DNA from: JACCZX01 sp038216465 | Lineage (GTDB): Bacteria > Pseudomonadota > Gammaproteobacteria > Burkholderiales > Burkholderiaceae_F | Direction: 5' to 3' | Length of the DNA: 64,000 nt | NCBI GenBank assembly: GCA_038216465.1 | Contig: JBBQQC010000001.1 | Location: forward strand, 1 to 64,000 | Part shown: positions 25,862 through 34,467 of the stretch, one piece after another | Layout of the letters: each line of letters starts with the position of its first letter | Numbering within the stretch: the first letter of the stretch is position 1 | Notes under the pieces: model-generated | Seen by the model: the letters and a program-made list of their open reading frames with translations, nothing else | Told to the model about the DNA's origin: nothing | The model's database searches: none | Program-made: the position numbers and the translations under genes

Positions 25862-26494
25862 ATGAACGTTGCCGACTTACGCGTTGAGTACAAGCGCGGC
25901 GAGCTCGATGAGAATCATGCGGACGCCGACCCGCTCGTTCAATTTTCGCGGTGGTGGGATGAAGCGACCGCGGCCCAGGTGCGCGAGGCCAACGCGATGA
26001 CGCTCGCTACCGCCGATGCGAACGCCAAGCCCTCGGCGCGTACGGTCCTGCTGAAAGGCTTTGATCAGTCGGGCTTTGTGTTCTTTACCAACTACGAAAG
26101 CCGCAAAGGTGCAGAGCTCTCCGCCAATGCGCATGCCGCATTGCTCTTTTTCTGGCCCGAGCTCGAGCGGCAAGTTCGCGTCGACGGCGCTGCACAACGC
26201 GTGAGCGAAGGCGAATCGGACCAGTATTTCCGCAGCCGCCCGCTCGCCAGTCGAATCGGCGCGTGGGCATCGCCGCAGAGCCAGCCGATTCCCGGCAAAG
26301 CGTGGCTGATGGCACGGGTGGCCGAGATGGCGCTGCGTCATCCGGCCGCGTCGAGCCGTCCGGCGCATTGGGGCGGCTATCGTGTGGTGCCGAATGCAAT
26401 TGAGTTCTGGCAGGGCAGGCCGTCGCGTCTGCACGATCGCCTGCTTTACACAAGAACGGATGCGGGATGGATGCGGGTGCGCCTAGCACCGTAA
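25862..26494 (+). CDS. pdxH: Pyridoxamine/pyridoxine 5'-phosphate oxidase
   Basis: An FMN-dependent oxidase of 210 residues that makes pyridoxal 5'-phosphate, the last step of vitamin B6 synthesis and salvage. Features are the FMN-binding ARTVLLKGFDQSGFVFFTNYESRKGAEL, the SRIGAWASPQSQPI segment, WGGYRVVPNAIEFWQGRPSRLHDRLLY, and the invariant C-terminal RLAP. The start is unambiguous by family length but lacks a Shine-Dalgarno sequence. The PLP product is used by KynU elsewhere in this window. Confidence 0.97.
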   Translation: MNVADLRVEYKRGELDENHADADPLVQFSRWWDEATAAQVREANAMTLATADANAKPSARTVLLKGFDQSGFVFFTNYESRKGAELSANAHAALLFFWPELERQVRVDGAAQRVSEGESDQYFRSRPLASRIGAWASPQSQPIPGKAWLMARVAEMALRHPAASSRPAHWGGYRVVPNAIEFWQGRPSRLHDRLLYTRTDAGWMRVRLAP

Positions 26495-26562
26495 TTCAGG
26501 CTACCGAACAGAGCGGCTGCGGCTATCATCCGCGCACCAGAGAAAGCATCGGGGGACCGTCG

Positions 26563-27234
26563 ATGGCTGAGCAGCAGATCTCGATCATCATCGTCGAGGA
26601 CGAGCCGGAGTTTCGCCGGCGCTTTGTACAGATCGTCGAGAACGAGCCGAGCATGAAGCTTGTGGGCGCAGCGTCGAACAAGCGCGAGGCGCAGGCCATC
26701 ATCGATCGTGAATCGTTCGAAGTGATGCTGATCGATCTCGGGCTACCCGACGGCAGCGGCATCGAGCTGATCCGCCAGGTGAGCCAGAAAAAGCCCGACG
26801 TCGACATCATGGTCGTCACCGTCTTCGGCGACGAGCAGCACGTGGTTTCGTCGATCGAAGCGGGCGCCACCGGCTACATTCTGAAAGACTCCGCGCCGGC
26901 CGACGTGATCTCGTGTATTCGCCTGTTGCGGGCCGGCGGCTCTCCGGTGAGTCCGGTCGTCGCACGCAGCGTGTTGCGCGCGATTCGCAACCGCATGAGC
27001 ACGACCGCGCCGGCGCGCCTGCCTGGTACCGAGCAGAACCCGCTGTCCGCGCGCGAGACCGAAATTCTGCAGCTGCTGGCCAAGGGAATGAGCTTCAACG
27101 AAATCGGCGACATTCTGGGCATATCGCCGCACACGGTGACTGCGCACATCAAGAAGATCTATCGCAAGCTGGCAGTTCATTCGCGCGGCGAGGCGGTGTA
27201 TGAAGCAACACAGATGGGGTTACTGAAAAACTAG
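26563..27234 (+). CDS. NarL/FixJ-type response regulator
   Basis: A 223-residue DNA-binding regulator. The receiver domain has acidic residues VEDE (11-14), phosphoacceptor Asp58 in VMLIDLGLPDGSG, and the Lys in YILKDSAP. The C-terminal LuxR-type HTH reads LSARETEILQLLAKGMSFNEIGDILGISPHTVTAHIKKIYRKL. The start at 26563 has GGGGGA upstream and fits domain length. Its stop overlaps the sensor kinase start (TAGTG), so the two are translationally coupled partners. Confidence 0.94.
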   Translation: MAEQQISIIIVEDEPEFRRRFVQIVENEPSMKLVGAASNKREAQAIIDRESFEVMLIDLGLPDGSGIELIRQVSQKKPDVDIMVVTVFGDEQHVVSSIEAGATGYILKDSAPADVISCIRLLRAGGSPVSPVVARSVLRAIRNRMSTTAPARLPGTEQNPLSARETEILQLLAKGMSFNEIGDILGISPHTVTAHIKKIYRKLAVHSRGEAVYEATQMGLLKN

Positions 27235-29201
27235 TGCCCCGCTTCGGCACTCGGTTTCGCATCGCCTTCTCCTTTGCGCGGGCGACCGCGTTATTCCTGG
27301 CATCGTGTTTCGTTGTGCCGTTGGCGACCGCCAACGACGTGATCAAGATCGATCACATCGAATGGGTTTCCGGCACGCGCTCGGCTTTCCCGAGCCCCGA
27401 TTCGCTGTGGCAGTCGCACGCACTACCGCTGCGGTGGTCGTCGAGCAGCGGCATCCGGCAGGGCGTCTGGATTCGTCTGATGTTCAAGACTCCGGAAATT
27501 CCCGTCGACGGCTGGAGCATGTTGCTCAACCGCCTGCCCACCGGTGGCACGATCTACCTGAACGGCAAGATGGTCGCCGATCTTCCGCTCGATTCCGAAC
27601 AGCGCCACATCCGCTGGCGCCGGCCGCACCTGATCAACCTGCCGGCGAGCTTTATTCAGAACTCCAACGATGTGCTGATCTACACGTCGTACGGCGTGGG
27701 TGTGCATGGCATCGGAACGATCGACGTCGGTCCCACGGCGGAACTGCAGCCACGCTATGGCAACGAGTTTTTCTTCAGTCATACGTTGCGCTGGATTTCA
27801 CTGTTGCTGACTGTGCTGCTGGCGATCGGTTTTGCCGCACTGTGGCTACGCCGGCGCTCGGAGAATCTATTCGGACTGCTTGCGGTGATGTCGGCGTTCT
27901 GGGCGCTGCGCTCGATGGACTTGGCATTCGAGTCGATGCCGGCCGACGCCCGCTTCTGGATTCGCGGTGCTTTCTACCTGGGCACGGCCGTGTTCACGGC
28001 GGTCGCGACGATCACGATGTGGCGGCAAGGGGGCCGCCACCGAACGCGCGCCGAACTGGGTCTGATTGTGCTCGCCGCGATGGGCCCTGGGCTTTACCTT
28101 CTTTCGGGCGACACGTTCGACATCACTGCCGGCGCGCTCTGGCAGGCGATGATGCTGGCCGCGCTGGCAACAGGCGTACTGACGCTGGCGGGCCATGCGA
28201 TGTTCACGCCTTCGCTGATGCTGAAGGGGATTGTCGCGGCGCTGGCGCTCGCGCTCGGTGCCGCGATCCACGATTATCTGGTCTACATCGGCGTGCTGCC
28301 GTTCGCCAGCTTCGAGCTGCTGAACATCGCGACGCCAGTGCTTCTTATTGCGCTCGGCGCGACGCTGATCGATCGCTTTGTGCGATCGCTGGCCGACGTC
28401 GAGAAGACCAACACCGAGCTTGAAACGCGAATCCACGAGCGCGAGCAGTTGTTGAAGCGCAACTTCGACCGCCTGCGCGAGAGCGAGCGACTGAAGGCAA
28501 GCGCGCAGGAGCGGCAGCGCATCATGCAGGATATGCACGACGGGCTCGGCTCGCAGCTGCTGTCGTCATTGATGCTGGTCGAGCGCGGTGCGATGTCGAA
28601 CGAGCAGGTGGCGCAGATCCTGCGCGAATCGATCGACGACATGCGGCTCGCGATCGATGCGCTGGCCGCCGAAGACTCCGATCTGCTGGCTGCGCTGGGC
28701 AACATGCGCTTCCGAATGGAGCCACGGCTTAAAGCGGCGGGCATGGATTTGCAATGGGACGCCCGCAACCTGCCGGAAGAAGTCGATCTTGATCCTAACG
28801 CAGTGCTGCCAGTGCTGCGCATTACGCAGGAAGCACTGACCAACGCCATCAAACACTCGCGCGCGCGCATGGTGCGCGTCACGCTGGCGATCGATCATGA
28901 AGGCGACTCGCAATGGCTGACGATCCGTGTGACCGACAACGGCCGCGGGCTGGCGGCGGGGAATGGGACCGGGCGCGGCCTGCTGAACATGCGCAACCGC
29001 GCGCAGCGCATCGGCGCGTTTCTCAAGTTCGAATCCGTACCCGGCGCCGGGACGATGATCCTGGTACGACTGCCGCTCGACGCGACGCCGGGCCCGACCA
29101 CGCGCGCGATGCAGCTATCGCTCGACACCGAAGCCGTGATAGAGCAGGTTCGGCAGGCCGACGTTGGAGCGCGTGAGCAGCAGACACCCAGTGCGTCCTG
29201 A
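27234..29201 (+). CDS. Membrane sensor histidine kinase (7TMR-DISM-like, HisKA_3)
   Basis: A 655-residue kinase partnered with the preceding regulator. A signal-peptide-like start (10-34) leads to an extracytoplasmic beta-rich sensor (35-180). Seven membrane helices cover about 183-378, an architecture like the 7TMR-DISM group. A coiled coil (385-425) leads to the dimerisation motif ERQRIMQDMHDGLGSQL with phospho-acceptor His435, then the HATPase with NAIKHSR and DNGRGL. The GTG start at 27234 overlaps the regulator stop by one base. The signal sensed is unknown; carbohydrate or small-molecule ligands are usual for DISM domains. Confidence 0.92.
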   Translation: MPRFGTRFRIAFSFARATALFLASCFVVPLATANDVIKIDHIEWVSGTRSAFPSPDSLWQSHALPLRWSSSSGIRQGVWIRLMFKTPEIPVDGWSMLLNRLPTGGTIYLNGKMVADLPLDSEQRHIRWRRPHLINLPASFIQNSNDVLIYTSYGVGVHGIGTIDVGPTAELQPRYGNEFFFSHTLRWISLLLTVLLAIGFAALWLRRRSENLFGLLAVMSAFWALRSMDLAFESMPADARFWIRGAFYLGTAVFTAVATITMWRQGGRHRTRAELGLIVLAAMGPGLYLLSGDTFDITAGALWQAMMLAALATGVLTLAGHAMFTPSLMLKGIVAALALALGAAIHDYLVYIGVLPFASFELLNIATPVLLIALGATLIDRFVRSLADVEKTNTELETRIHEREQLLKRNFDRLRESERLKASAQERQRIMQDMHDGLGSQLLSSLMLVERGAMSNEQVAQILRESIDDMRLAIDALAAEDSDLLAALGNMRFRMEPRLKAAGMDLQWDARNLPEEVDLDPNAVLPVLRITQEALTNAIKHSRARMVRVTLAIDHEGDSQWLTIRVTDNGRGLAAGNGTGRGLLNMRNRAQRIGAFLKFESVPGAGTMILVRLPLDATPGPTTRAMQLSLDTEAVIEQVRQADVGAREQQTPSAS

Positions 29202-29238
29202 GTACCGCTCTTAGGCCATCACCCCTAGACTCGCGGCC

Positions 29239-30300
29239 ATGGCGCTGCAGTCCGATTCGCTTTTCGATGACGCCGAGGACGACCTATTCGGCGAGCCGAC
29301 CATGTCGCGTACGGCCGGACCGATCGAGGCCGCCGACTTCGACGAATCGTTGACTCGCCTCGGCCGACTCTTACCGCGCAGCGTTCACCTAGGCACCTCA
29401 TCCTGGTATTTCGCCGGCTGGCGCGATCTGGTGTGGCGCGGCGATGCTGACTACACCGAATCGCAGCTCGCGCGTCATGGATTGAGCGCCTATGCGCAGC
29501 ATCCGCTGTTTCGCTGCGCGGGCATCGACCGCACGTTTTATCAGCCGTTGACGGTTGCCGAATACGCGCGTTACGCCGAACAGGTACCGAACGATTTCCG
29601 CTTTGTGGTCAAAGCGCCGGCAATGATTGCCGATGCTGCCATGCGCGGTAAGCGCGGCGATCCGATCGAGCCCAACCCCCTGTTTCTGGACCTGTCGGCA
29701 ACGGTCGATCATTTCGTGCAACCCGCGATCGAAGGTCTGCGGGATCGCGCCGGTCCGCTCGTGTTTCAGCTGTCGCCGTTACCCGGCGAGATGAAGAACG
29801 CAGACGCCGCCATCGTCACGATCGAGCGCATCGGCGCTCTGCTGCGCGCGTTACCCGCCAGCGTCGCTGGCGTCGCGCCGCTGTACGCCATCGAGCTGCG
29901 CGACGCGGAGTTACTGACGCCGCGCTTCGTGCGTACGTTGCGTGAGTGCGGCGCGCGCCTGTGCGTCACGTTGCATCCGCGCATGCCGGTAGCAGCGCGC
30001 CAGAGCGCAGCGCTACGAGCAATGGACGCGGTCGAAGAGGAAGGCGACGACTGGCGGCTCAAGGGGCCACTGGTGGTGCGCTGGAACCTGGCGGCGGGCC
30101 TACGCTACGAAGAAGCACGTACCCGCTATGCACCGTTCGATCGCCTCGTCGATCCCGATATCCCAACGCGCGGCACGCTCGCGCACCTGATCCATGTAGC
30201 GGTCAAGAGCGAGCAGCCGAGCTACATCATCGCGAACAACAAGGCCGAAGGAAGCGCACCGCTGACCTTGATCGAACTGGCGAAGGCGGTTGTGCGCTAG
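29239..30300 (+). CDS. DUF72 (YecE-like) family protein
   Basis: A 353-residue cytoplasmic protein with a TIM-barrel-type DUF72 core. Family landmarks are HLGTSSWYFAGWRDLVW (about 51-67), ...IDRTFYQPLTVAEYARYAEQVPNDFRFVVKAP, and a C-terminal IANNKAEGSAPLTLIELAKAV. The first 45 residues are acidic and nonconserved. A TAGACT box ends seven bases before the ATG and no Shine-Dalgarno sequence is present. No enzymatic role is established for the family. Confidence 0.9.
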   Translation: MALQSDSLFDDAEDDLFGEPTMSRTAGPIEAADFDESLTRLGRLLPRSVHLGTSSWYFAGWRDLVWRGDADYTESQLARHGLSAYAQHPLFRCAGIDRTFYQPLTVAEYARYAEQVPNDFRFVVKAPAMIADAAMRGKRGDPIEPNPLFLDLSATVDHFVQPAIEGLRDRAGPLVFQLSPLPGEMKNADAAIVTIERIGALLRALPASVAGVAPLYAIELRDAELLTPRFVRTLRECGARLCVTLHPRMPVAARQSAALRAMDAVEEEGDDWRLKGPLVVRWNLAAGLRYEEARTRYAPFDRLVDPDIPTRGTLAHLIHVAVKSEQPSYIIANNKAEGSAPLTLIELAKAVVR

Positions 30301-30304
30301 AGAG

Positions 30305-30880
30305 CTATTTGGGGGGCACGGCGCCCGCAGCCGGCCAGTCGCTGTCGCCCACTCGCTTCAACGTCATTTCAAAGATGCGAACCGGCTCGCTACCCGCGAC
30401 TAGGCGCTCGCCGATCTCGTTCAACACGTCGTCCTTGATCGTCGCGGTGTAGCGGATCGTCGCCGGCCCGGCGAGGATGTCCCACGTATAGCCATCGACC
30501 GTCGGCTTGAACGCAAAATCGCCCGCGTAGCCCTGCGCATAAGACCGCATGCTGTACGTGCGCGCAGCCGGGTTGTACGACACGATGCCCAATGCGTTGA
30601 ACGAGACGCGACCGTCGGAGTCGTAGCCGCGCCCCTCGATCAATTTTAGCGAGCCGTCGAGAAACGGCCCGATGCGCTCCGTCTGCGTGATCGTGCGCTT
30701 TTCGCCCGAAGGTACAGTGATCGTCGCGGTACCGCGCCAGACACCGTTGATGGCTTGCAGCTTAGCCATCGCCTCCTTCTGTGCAGCGAGTAGCGCAGCA
30801 CTGTCCGCGAACTGCTGTGCGTGCGCCGAGACAATGGAGGTGATCAGCAAAACACCGGCCGCGACAACAAATCGTTTCAT
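30305..30880 (-). CDS. Exported protein of unknown function (DUF1579-like, tentative)
   Basis: A 191-residue protein with a clear signal peptide (MKRFVVAAGVLLITSIVSAHA, cleavage near 21). The mature part begins with a helix rich in Ala/Lys/Gln, then a beta-rich body (GVWRGTATITVPSGEKRTITQTERIGPFLDGSLKLIEGRGYDSDG...) that looks like a small calycin-like barrel, as in DUF1579-type proteins. It starts 13 bases after apbE, so it could be the last gene of the ApbE/DUF3570 cluster. It is convergent with the DUF72 gene (four bases apart). Confidence 0.75.
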   Translation of the reverse strand: MKRFVVAAGVLLITSIVSAHAQQFADSAALLAAQKEAMAKLQAINGVWRGTATITVPSGEKRTITQTERIGPFLDGSLKLIEGRGYDSDGRVSFNALGIVSYNPAARTYSMRSYAQGYAGDFAFKPTVDGYTWDILAGPATIRYTATIKDDVLNEIGERLVAGSEPVRIFEMTLKRVGDSDWPAAGAVPPK

Positions 30881-30892
30881 ATGCCCTCCCTC

Positions 30893-31786
30893 TCACTTCG
30901 CATGTTGATGCCCCGCATTGTCAATTGCCAGATACCGTACGCCCTGCGTATCGAGAAATGTCAGCGCAGCGTCGACCGGCTTCAGCATCGCGACGGTCGC
31001 GCACGCCCCCGCAGCGATCGCTAACGGCGCGACCACCGACACCGAGCGCCAGTGTTGGACCGGCCAACCGGTGCGCGGATCCAGCAGATGAGAAAAGCGC
31101 TGCCCGCCATGCACGAAGTATCGCTCGTAGTCGCCCGAAGTCGCCATCGCGCCGTGCGGCACGTTCAGGTACGCGATCGTCGTGCCGGGATCTCCGCGCG
31201 GGTCCTGCACAGCGATGCGCCATGGCTGACCGTCGACGTGCGGGCCGATCACGCGCACGTCGCCGCCCAGGTTTATCAAGCCGTGTCGCGCCCCGATCTC
31301 CACTGCCACGGATGCCGCTCGATCGGCCGCGTACTCCTTGCCGATGCCGCCGAAGTCGACCTCCATGCCGGCTCGCAGACGCAGCGTTGGCGCATCCCAT
31401 TCGATCTTCGACCAGCCGACCTGCGGCAGCAATCGATCAAGCGCGTCCTGCGAAGGCAACCGTCCCTGCTTGAAATCCCACGCACGGCGGAGCACGCCAC
31501 TCGTCAAGTCGAACGCACCGTCGCTTTGCGCATGCAGCGTGGACGCGAAGTCGAGCAAGCCCGACGTTTCGGCATCGACGTTGATCGCTGCATCCCCCGC
31601 GGCTCGATTAATTGCGGTGGTAACACTGTCGTCGCGATAGCGTGAATATTTGGCTTCGATGCGGCGCACTTCGGCGATCGCCGCGTCCGACCAATGGCGC
31701 GCAGTGGCCTCGTCCGGAGCGTAGACGCGCACTTCGCAGTGCGACGCCATGGCGCGGAAAGTGAATGAGTTAAGGGTGAAGTGCAT
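30893..31786 (-). CDS. apbE: FAD:protein FMN transferase (ApbE family)
   Basis: ApbE attaches FMN from FAD covalently to Ser/Thr in target proteins. The 297-residue product has the family core: LNSFTFRAMASHCEVRVYA, DLTSGVLRRAWDF, EVDFGGIGKEYAADRAA and GLINLGGDVRVIG, followed by MATSGDYERYF and HLLDPRTGWPV, the latter including the metal-site segment. No signal peptide or lipobox is visible, so it may act in the cytoplasm, unlike the classical lipoprotein ApbE. The start codon 31784-31786 lies in the stem of a 12-bp hairpin. It sits downstream of the DUF3570 gene, whose product has a matching acceptor motif. Confidence 0.93.
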   Translation of the reverse strand: MHFTLNSFTFRAMASHCEVRVYAPDEATARHWSDAAIAEVRRIEAKYSRYRDDSVTTAINRAAGDAAINVDAETSGLLDFASTLHAQSDGAFDLTSGVLRRAWDFKQGRLPSQDALDRLLPQVGWSKIEWDAPTLRLRAGMEVDFGGIGKEYAADRAASVAVEIGARHGLINLGGDVRVIGPHVDGQPWRIAVQDPRGDPGTTIAYLNVPHGAMATSGDYERYFVHGGQRFSHLLDPRTGWPVQHWRSVSVVAPLAIAAGACATVAMLKPVDAALTFLDTQGVRYLAIDNAGHQHAK

Positions 31787-31812
31787 CGCGCAGCCGTAAA
31801 GCTGCGCGATGC
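31783..31812 (-). promoter_or_regulatory. 12-bp perfect hairpin containing the apbE start codon
   Basis: GCATCGCGCAGC (31783-31794) is the exact reverse complement of GCTGCGCGATGC (31801-31812), with the six-base loop CGTAAA. The apbE ATG (minus strand 31786-31784) is inside the stem, and no Shine-Dalgarno sequence precedes it. The structure lies 17 bases after the DUF3570 stop. It may reduce apbE expression relative to the upstream genes or be a transcription attenuator. Confidence 0.7.
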
Positions 31813-31828
31813 TAACGCGGGACGACGG

Positions 31829-32977
31829 CTAGAACTTCTTGCTTACGCCGACCTGATACAGCTGCGCCTTGAAATCCTGCAGCCCCGGGCTGCCTTCGCC
31901 GCCTATTCTCCAGTCAGCGCGCTGCTCGTAATACTCCATCCTCGCATCGACCGTCCAACCGCCGCCAAACGACTTTGCGATCTTCAGGCTGGGAGCAATG
32001 GCGCCAAAGGCCGACAACCTCTGATCGGCGCTGTAGAAGCCGTTGGGATTCGAGAAATATCCGGGTGGGAACGGAACGCCCGCTGGATCGTACACCGGGT
32101 CGTAATAGAAATAGGCTGCGCTCTGCGTCGCGTAGCGCACCCCCGGTGTCAGCGTGAAGCCGTACGGCAGTTCTTGCGCCCATTCGAGGGCGACCGTGTT
32201 GGCGGTAATTTCCCAGTTGTCGTGGTAGTAACGATACGATGAGCGCAACGCAGCTTGCAGACCTTCGAAGTAATGATTCCAACGCACCACTGCGGCGTAT
32301 TGATCCCGGTGATCGGGCCGTTGATCAACCCCGAACAACGCCTTGTAAGGGTCGGTTAGATAGCCGCGCTGCATCGCGTAGTACACATTGACCTGCGCAG
32401 TGTCGTTGCGACTTAATACCTGCGTGATGCCGACGATGCCGTCGAGCGTGGTTTTCGTGCGCGTAAAGCGCGGGCCGTCGTTCGGAGAGACTTCGTCCGC
32501 CGAGTAGCCGACTCCGATGGTGAACGTCGTGTTCTGATCGGGCGTCGCTTGGCGCAGCGTCAACCCACCGGAGGCCGACTTGTAGTCGTTTTCAGAGGAG
32601 TAGGCGGCGCGCGCCGAGATCGCGGTGCGGCCGAAATACTTGGTGACGGTAAGGTCACCGGCACTGCGGCCGTCCTTGACGCCCTGACCGGACGCGCCTG
32701 ACAGCACCGTGTGGTAGTACGGCGATGCACCCGAAATGTTGTCGTATACCGCACCGATCTCAAATACCCAGCTGTCGCTGATCGGCGCTAGCAGATACAG
32801 CGCCGGCGAGTTCACGGTGATGCGGTCGCCGGACTGCTGATAGTCGCGGTAATACATATACTTGAACTGAATCAGCGTTGCATTGGGTACGGTCACCTGC
32901 GCATGCGCGGACGGCACGACGCCCGGCAATGCCAACGCGGCGGCGAGGATCGAGCCGGTCCTTACGGGAGTCAACAT
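31829..32977 (-). CDS. DUF3570 outer-membrane beta-barrel-like protein
   Basis: A 382-residue exported protein with a signal peptide (cleavage after VVPSAHA, about residue 26), then alternating hydrophobic/polar strands and a C-terminal aromatic (VGVSKKF), as in outer-membrane barrels. Residues 79-85 read DNISGAS and 93-96 repeat SGAS; the first matches the ApbE flavin-transfer consensus D-x-x-[ST]-G-A-[ST]. The start at 32977 is used because the signal peptide begins there and the codon lies one base after the DUF4266 stop. It is one of four co-directional genes with TlpA-like, DUF4266 and ApbE products; the chemistry is not established. Confidence 0.88.
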   Translation of the reverse strand: MLTPVRTGSILAAALALPGVVPSAHAQVTVPNATLIQFKYMYYRDYQQSGDRITVNSPALYLLAPISDSWVFEIGAVYDNISGASPYYHTVLSGASGQGVKDGRSAGDLTVTKYFGRTAISARAAYSSENDYKSASGGLTLRQATPDQNTTFTIGVGYSADEVSPNDGPRFTRTKTTLDGIVGITQVLSRNDTAQVNVYYAMQRGYLTDPYKALFGVDQRPDHRDQYAAVVRWNHYFEGLQAALRSSYRYYHDNWEITANTVALEWAQELPYGFTLTPGVRYATQSAAYFYYDPVYDPAGVPFPPGYFSNPNGFYSADQRLSAFGAIAPSLKIAKSFGGGWTVDARMEYYEQRADWRIGGEGSPGLQDFKAQLYQVGVSKKF

Positions 32978-32978
32978 C

Positions 32979-33209
32979 CTAGTTGCACCCACAACCGCCG
33001 CCGCCGACCGACAGGCCGCCGGAAGCACCTTCTTTACTAAAGAAAGTGTGTTCGGAAAAACGTGTCTGCAGGGGATCGGGGTCAAACGCCATCTCTTCCT
33101 TGGCAAGGTTGCCTTTCTGCCATGGCTGCACCGTGCCGCATCCGGACAGAACTGCGCTGAACGCGAACACGCTCGCGCATGAAACCAATGCAGTGATCAG
33201 TTTCCTCAT
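32979..33209 (-). CDS. DUF4266 lipoprotein
   Basis: A 76-residue small lipoprotein with lipobox LSGC (Cys24) after a hydrophobic signal. Residues 25-60 contain GTVQPWQKGNLAKEEMAFDPDPLQTRF, the family core. It ends in a Gly-rich tail closing with GGGGCGCN, so two cysteines (73 and 75) lie three and one residues from the end, suggesting metal, flavin or disulphide chemistry. It lies nine bases after the TlpA-like gene and one base before the DUF3570 start codon. No biochemical role is known to me. Confidence 0.85.
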   Translation of the reverse strand: MRKLITALVSCASVFAFSAVLSGCGTVQPWQKGNLAKEEMAFDPDPLQTRFSEHTFFSKEGASGGLSVGGGGCGCN

Positions 33210-33218
33210 TGCTCTTCC

Positions 33219-33725
33219 TTATTTGCGTGCCGCGGTCAGCGCAGACTGAATCTCACGCTCGAGTTCCTCACGATTGCCGTCCTTGAAGCCCACGTGCGTC
33301 GCGCGGATCTTGCCGTCGGCGCCGATCAGGAACGACGTCGGCATGCCCTTCGGTTGATAGATCTCGGCGACCTTGCCTGTCGTGTCATAACCGATGGTGA
33401 ACTTGGCGGGTACGCTCGCAAGAAATTTTTCGGCATCTTCGCGTTTCTGATCGACGTTGATGCCTACGACCGTGAAGCCACGTGCGCCGTACTTGGCCTG
33501 CATTTCGTTCATCCATGGAAACGACTGTTTGCACGGTCCGCACCACGACGCCCAGAAGTCGACGTACACAACCTGCCCCTTCAAGTCAGTGAGGCGGACT
33601 TGCTTTGGAGTGCCGGCCAGATCAAATAAGGGCGCCCGGCTGCCTATGTCCTGCGCAGCTGCGCTGCCGGCCGACATTACAAACGCCGACAATATGAGAC
33701 CGATTGCCTTGCTGCGAGAAACCAT
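33219..33725 (-). CDS. TlpA/ResA-like periplasmic thioredoxin
   Basis: A 168-residue exported thiol-disulphide oxidoreductase. The signal peptide runs to about residue 24 (cleavage after SAAA), and the redox motif WCGPC has Cys62 and Cys65, in FWASWCGPCKQSFPWMNEM. The cis-proline segment GMPTSFLI is intact. The start at 33725 is chosen because the hydrophobic signal follows; an in-frame ATG at 33752 would add nine residues. It is the first gene of the DUF4266/DUF3570/ApbE cluster and would plausibly keep Cys residues of the DUF4266 tail reduced. Confidence 0.92.
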   Translation of the reverse strand: MVSRSKAIGLILSAFVMSAGSAAAQDIGSRAPLFDLAGTPKQVRLTDLKGQVVYVDFWASWCGPCKQSFPWMNEMQAKYGARGFTVVGINVDQKREDAEKFLASVPAKFTIGYDTTGKVAEIYQPKGMPTSFLIGADGKIRATHVGFKDGNREELEREIQSALTAARK

Positions 33726-33798
33726 TTGAATGCCCTTTCCCCGAGGAGTCACCGAATGTTAGCGGCTAAGCCTCGGAAGTCGGCATCGCGGATTGCGG

Positions 33799-34377
33799 CT
33801 AATCCACCGTGGAATTCTTCCGTTTGGCTGCAAACGTCTTACGGAATTTCGCGAGCTTAGGTGCCACAACGAAAGCGCAATACCCGGCCGCGGGATTGTG
33901 ACGGTAGTACTCCTGATGATGAGTTTCGGCGCGGTAATAATCCGGCGCAGGCAGCAATTGCGTCACGATCGGCCTGCTCCATTGCGACTGCGCCTCTCGG
34001 ATTACGCCCTCGGCCGCCTGCCGTTGTTCGTCGGAGTGGTAAAAAATTACCGACCGGTATTGCGTACCGGCATCGTTGCCTTGGCGATTCAACGTGGTTG
34101 GATCGTGAATCACGAAGAAAATCTCCAGTACCTCACGATACGAAATCTGCTGCGGGTCGAACTCGAGGCGTACCACTTCGGCGTGACCCGTTGTGCCTTC
34201 GCACACCGCCGCATAGGATGGCTTGGCAGCCTGACCGCCCGAATACCCGGACTCGACATCGACAACCCCCTGCACTTCTTCATAAACCGCTTCCAGGCAC
34301 CAAAAGCAGCCACCACCCAAGGTGGCAAACTGATTGCCGGGATGCGGTTGTTCGGATAGCGCATGTTCAATCGACAT
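33799..34377 (-). CDS. msrA: Peptide-methionine (S)-S-oxide reductase
   Basis: A 192-residue repair enzyme that reduces methionine-S-sulfoxide in proteins. The active site GGGCFWCLE lies at 21-29, with catalytic Cys24. VVDVESGYSGG, YEEVQG, HAEVVRLEFDP and the HDPTTLNRQGNDAGTQYRSVIFYH signature follow. GGAG occurs nine bases upstream and a GATAAT -10-like box precedes it. No MsrB domain or gene is adjacent. Confidence 0.97.
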   Translation of the reverse strand: MSIEHALSEQPHPGNQFATLGGGCFWCLEAVYEEVQGVVDVESGYSGGQAAKPSYAAVCEGTTGHAEVVRLEFDPQQISYREVLEIFFVIHDPTTLNRQGNDAGTQYRSVIFYHSDEQRQAAEGVIREAQSQWSRPIVTQLLPAPDYYRAETHHQEYYRHNPAAGYCAFVVAPKLAKFRKTFAAKRKNSTVD

Positions 34378-34467
34378 GTCATCGGCTCCAATTATCAGTA
34401 GCGCTTGGTCGGGTTGCGGGTGGCGAACTTACGGCTGCGTTGGAGCAGGATCTGGACGTCGTGATAG

